A stretch of 42,711 bases of DNA from an uncultured Verrucomicrobia subdivision 3 bacterium. Lineage in GTDB: Bacteria; Verrucomicrobiota; Verrucomicrobiia; Limisphaerales; UBA11358. Below are positions 41,190 through 42,711 of this stretch, in pieces (the stretch's first letter is position 1; every line of letters starts with the position of its first letter). Under the pieces are notes generated by a model, which saw nothing but the letters and a program-made list of their open reading frames with translations, did not search any database and was not told the DNA's origin. The translations under genes and the position numbers were made by a program. Where the stretch lies: contig CAISVF010000191.1 of assembly GCA_903888765.1 (NCBI GenBank), forward strand, positions 1-42,711, read 5' to 3'.

Positions 41190-42711
41190 CTTCATTTAGA
41201 CAACTGGAGTGCACTGGACCGGCTACCTGACACGGCTGATTCGTCTGGATAAGGGGAAATGCGGTGGGCAAAGGCTGGATTGAAAAACGACTGAACATTC
41301 TCCGGGCTTGGCCGCGAGCTGGCCGCATGGTGCTCGCCCATTTTGATTTTTCCAATGAAGCCGAGGTTGTGAAGCGCGTCACCGTACGGCTGCTCGCAGA
41401 CCACGAGCGGCCTGAGTTTGATCGTCTCCTGCTTGAAAAGCATTATCTGCATGACGCGACGCTGGCTGGCCAGTCGCTGCGCTATGTGGCCGAAGTGGCT
41501 GGCCAGTGGCTGGCGCTGTTGAGCTGCAGCGCGACCGCGCTCCACCTCAAGGGGCGTGAAAAATGGATCGCTTGGAGTCCGCGCCAGCGTGCCCGCCGCC
41601 TGCCGTTTGTGGTCAACAACAGCCGGTTTTTGGTGCTGCCCGAGCGGGCGCGGTTTCCCAATCTGGCTTCGCGCGTGCTCGGCCTGGTGCTGCGCCGCTT
41701 GCGTGCGGACTGGCAGGCGCGCTGGCAACATCCGGTGCTGGTGGTGGAAAGCTTCGTGGACGAAGCCCAGTATCGCGGCACTGGTTACCGCGCCTGCGGT
41801 TTTGCAGCCGTCGGGCCGACCCAGGGATTTGGCCGCGCCAGCCGCGATTTTTATCTGCCGCACGGCCAGCCCAAGCAACTGTACTTGCGCGAACTGCGGG
41901 CCGGGGCGCGCCGACTGTTGTGCCAGGCGCGCTGGCCCCGGGAGTTGGCCGACTGCGAAGCCGAGGTGACCGGGCCGTGTCCCTTTCGCGCGCCGGCACT
42001 CACAGGTTTGCTGGATCGCCTGGGGGCTCTGCCGGATGCGCGCCGCGGCCACGGCCTGCGTCATCGCCAGCGTTTTGTGCTGGCCTGCGCCGCCGTGGCG
42101 ACGCTCATGGGGGCTGGCGGCTACCGCGCCTTCGAGAACACCTGCCAAAAAATGACCCAACGCCAACTCCGCGCGCTGGGCTGTCAACCCGCTGAGGAGG
42201 ATGGGCGTTATTATCCTCCCAGTGACACCACCTTTCAACGGGTGCTCAAGCGGATGGATGCGGCGGCCGTGACCACCCTGATCGGCGGCTGGCTGGCCGA
42301 GCAGGAAATCGGTGCTTTGGCGCGCCTGGCGGTGGATGGCAAAGTACTGCGGGGCAGCGGCCGCCACGATGGTAAGGCCCTGCAATTGCTCTCGGCCGTC
42401 ACCCACCATTTGCGGCTGACCTTGGACCAGCTTCCCATTGAGGAGAAGAGCAACGAGATTCCCGCGCTCAAGCCGCTACTCCTCAAAGTCAAGCCGCCGC
42501 CCGGAACCTTGATCACCGCCGATGCGCTGCACTGTCAGCAGGAGAGTGCGCGTTTCATCACGCAGGAACTGGGCGGAGATTATCTCTTCGGCCTAAAAGG
42601 CAACCAAAGCGGCATCCTTGATAAGGCCCAACGCCTGCTGGCTCAGCAGGGTTTTCCCCCCTCAAGGGCAGTGGGAAAAGGCCCACGGACGGCTGGCTCA
42701 CCGCCGCGTGG
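41190..42711 (+). mobile_element. Insertion sequence with DruA-ISAs1 transposase, 5' part (continues beyond window)
   Basis: The boundary is estimated from where operon-upstream DNA ends and the SD-preceded transposase frame begins. The terminal repeat cannot be defined because the right end lies outside the window. The left region contains CACTGGAGTGCACTGG (41210-41225). Confidence 0.5.
41264..42711 (+). CDS. Fusion transposase: DruA/DUF4338 domain joined to ISAs1-type DDE domain (partial)
   Basis: GTG 41264 is preceded by AAGGGG with a 7-base spacer. Residues about 45-215 are a DUF4338 (DruA) domain: LKGREKWIAWSPRQRARRLP, FVVNNSRFLVLP, NLASRVLGLVLRRL, VVESFVDEAQYRGTGYRACG and VGPTQGFGR. 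Residues from 246 (LTGLLDRLGALPDARR) match the ISAs1-associated N-terminal domain. The DDE domain follows with Asp358 in LAVDGKVLRGSG and Asp420 in TADALHC; GDYLFGLKGNQ is typical. At a TTTTCCCCCC tract near 42652-42661 the frame changes: the family sequence WEKAHGRLAHRRV continues in the +1 frame, so the gene is frameshifted there or uses slippage. DruA domains are known from Druantia defence systems and from some transposases. A later start at ATG 41327 is possible. Confidence 0.82.
   Translation, partial: MGKGWIEKRLNILRAWPRAGRMVLAHFDFSNEAEVVKRVTVRLLADHERPEFDRLLLEKHYLHDATLAGQSLRYVAEVAGQWLALLSCSATALHLKGREKWIAWSPRQRARRLPFVVNNSRFLVLPERARFPNLASRVLGLVLRRLRADWQARWQHPVLVVESFVDEAQYRGTGYRACGFAAVGPTQGFGRASRDFYLPHGQPKQLYLRELRAGARRLLCQARWPRELADCEAEVTGPCPFRAPALTGLLDRLGALPDARRGHGLRHRQRFVLACAAVATLMGAGGYRAFENTCQKMTQRQLRALGCQPAEEDGRYYPPSDTTFQRVLKRMDAAAVTTLIGGWLAEQEIGALARLAVDGKVLRGSGRHDGKALQLLSAVTHHLRLTLDQLPIEEKSNEIPALKPLLLKVKPPPGTLITADALHCQQESARFITQELGGDYLFGLKGNQSGILDKAQRLLAQQGFPPSRAVGKGPRTAGSPPR

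Noticed and set aside
41192-42409. 405-codon minus-strand open frame
   Set aside because: It is the antisense of the DruA-ISAs1 transposase, whose plus-strand translation matches known domains; the antisense protein shows no family features.
1-42711. CRISPR array, tRNA, rRNA, retron or group II intron
   Set aside because: No regularly spaced direct repeats, no cloverleaf-like segments and no reverse transcriptase motifs were seen on reading both strands.

Overview
The window looks like an accessory region of a chromosome from a plant-polysaccharide-degrading Verrucomicrobiota bacterium (Pedosphaerales/Limisphaerales-like). This is inferred from the content: very large secreted FG-GAP, RCC1 and kelch proteins, a small exoprotein ending in FFRLHQ that is typical of that phylum, DUF5703 and GH106 enzymes, a XylR-type regulator and SusC/SusD-free carbohydrate operons. 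No rRNA, tRNA or CRISPR array was seen.

Layout. 1-1810: the 3' end of a probable GH51 arabinofuranosidase gene facing a GH4 alpha-galactosidase-like gene. 1811-5165: a decayed zone with an IS110 remnant, a broken exoprotein tail and three small genes (membrane protein, lipoprotein, zinc-ribbon protein). 5166-8089: pyrD and a membrane-anchored NlpC/P60-like protein. 8090-9700: a gene graveyard holding an SRAP (YedK/HMCES) fragment, an orphan exoprotein tail duplicated from the gene at 15877, an Ig-like exoprotein tail and an inverted-repeat element. 10007-16314: three plus-strand secreted-protein genes. 16574-19984: a 14-blade double RCC1 propeller protein on the minus strand. 20709-21938: a XylR-like regulator interrupted by one amber codon.

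21977-41095 is one tightly packed minus-strand run of nine genes with gaps of 1 to 43 bases. In transcription order it holds a GH30-like hydrolase, an MFS sugar-acid-type transporter, an FAD-dependent oxidoreductase with a discoidin-like tail, a DUF5703/GH95-like hydrolase, a broken GH16-like gene, two GH106 alpha-L-rhamnosidase-like enzymes, a GH2 beta-galactosidase-like enzyme with an F5/8 domain, and a double SGNH plus BD-FAE-type esterase. Together they suggest deacetylation and stepwise removal of rhamnose and galactose from a pectic (rhamnogalacturonan-like) or other rhamnose-rich glycan, import by the MFS protein, and control by the neighbouring XylR-type regulator. 41264-42711 is the start of an insertion sequence whose transposase fuses a DruA/DUF4338 domain to an ISAs1 DDE domain.

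The points most worth following are: a 64-base promoter/operator module shared by the regulator gene and the large FG-GAP exoprotein gene 10.7 kb away; a C-terminal module ending in F-F/Y-R that recurs at five loci, suggesting a sorting or anchoring tail; the DruA-ISAs1 fusion; and the repeated loss of genes by single-base lesions at tryptophan codons.
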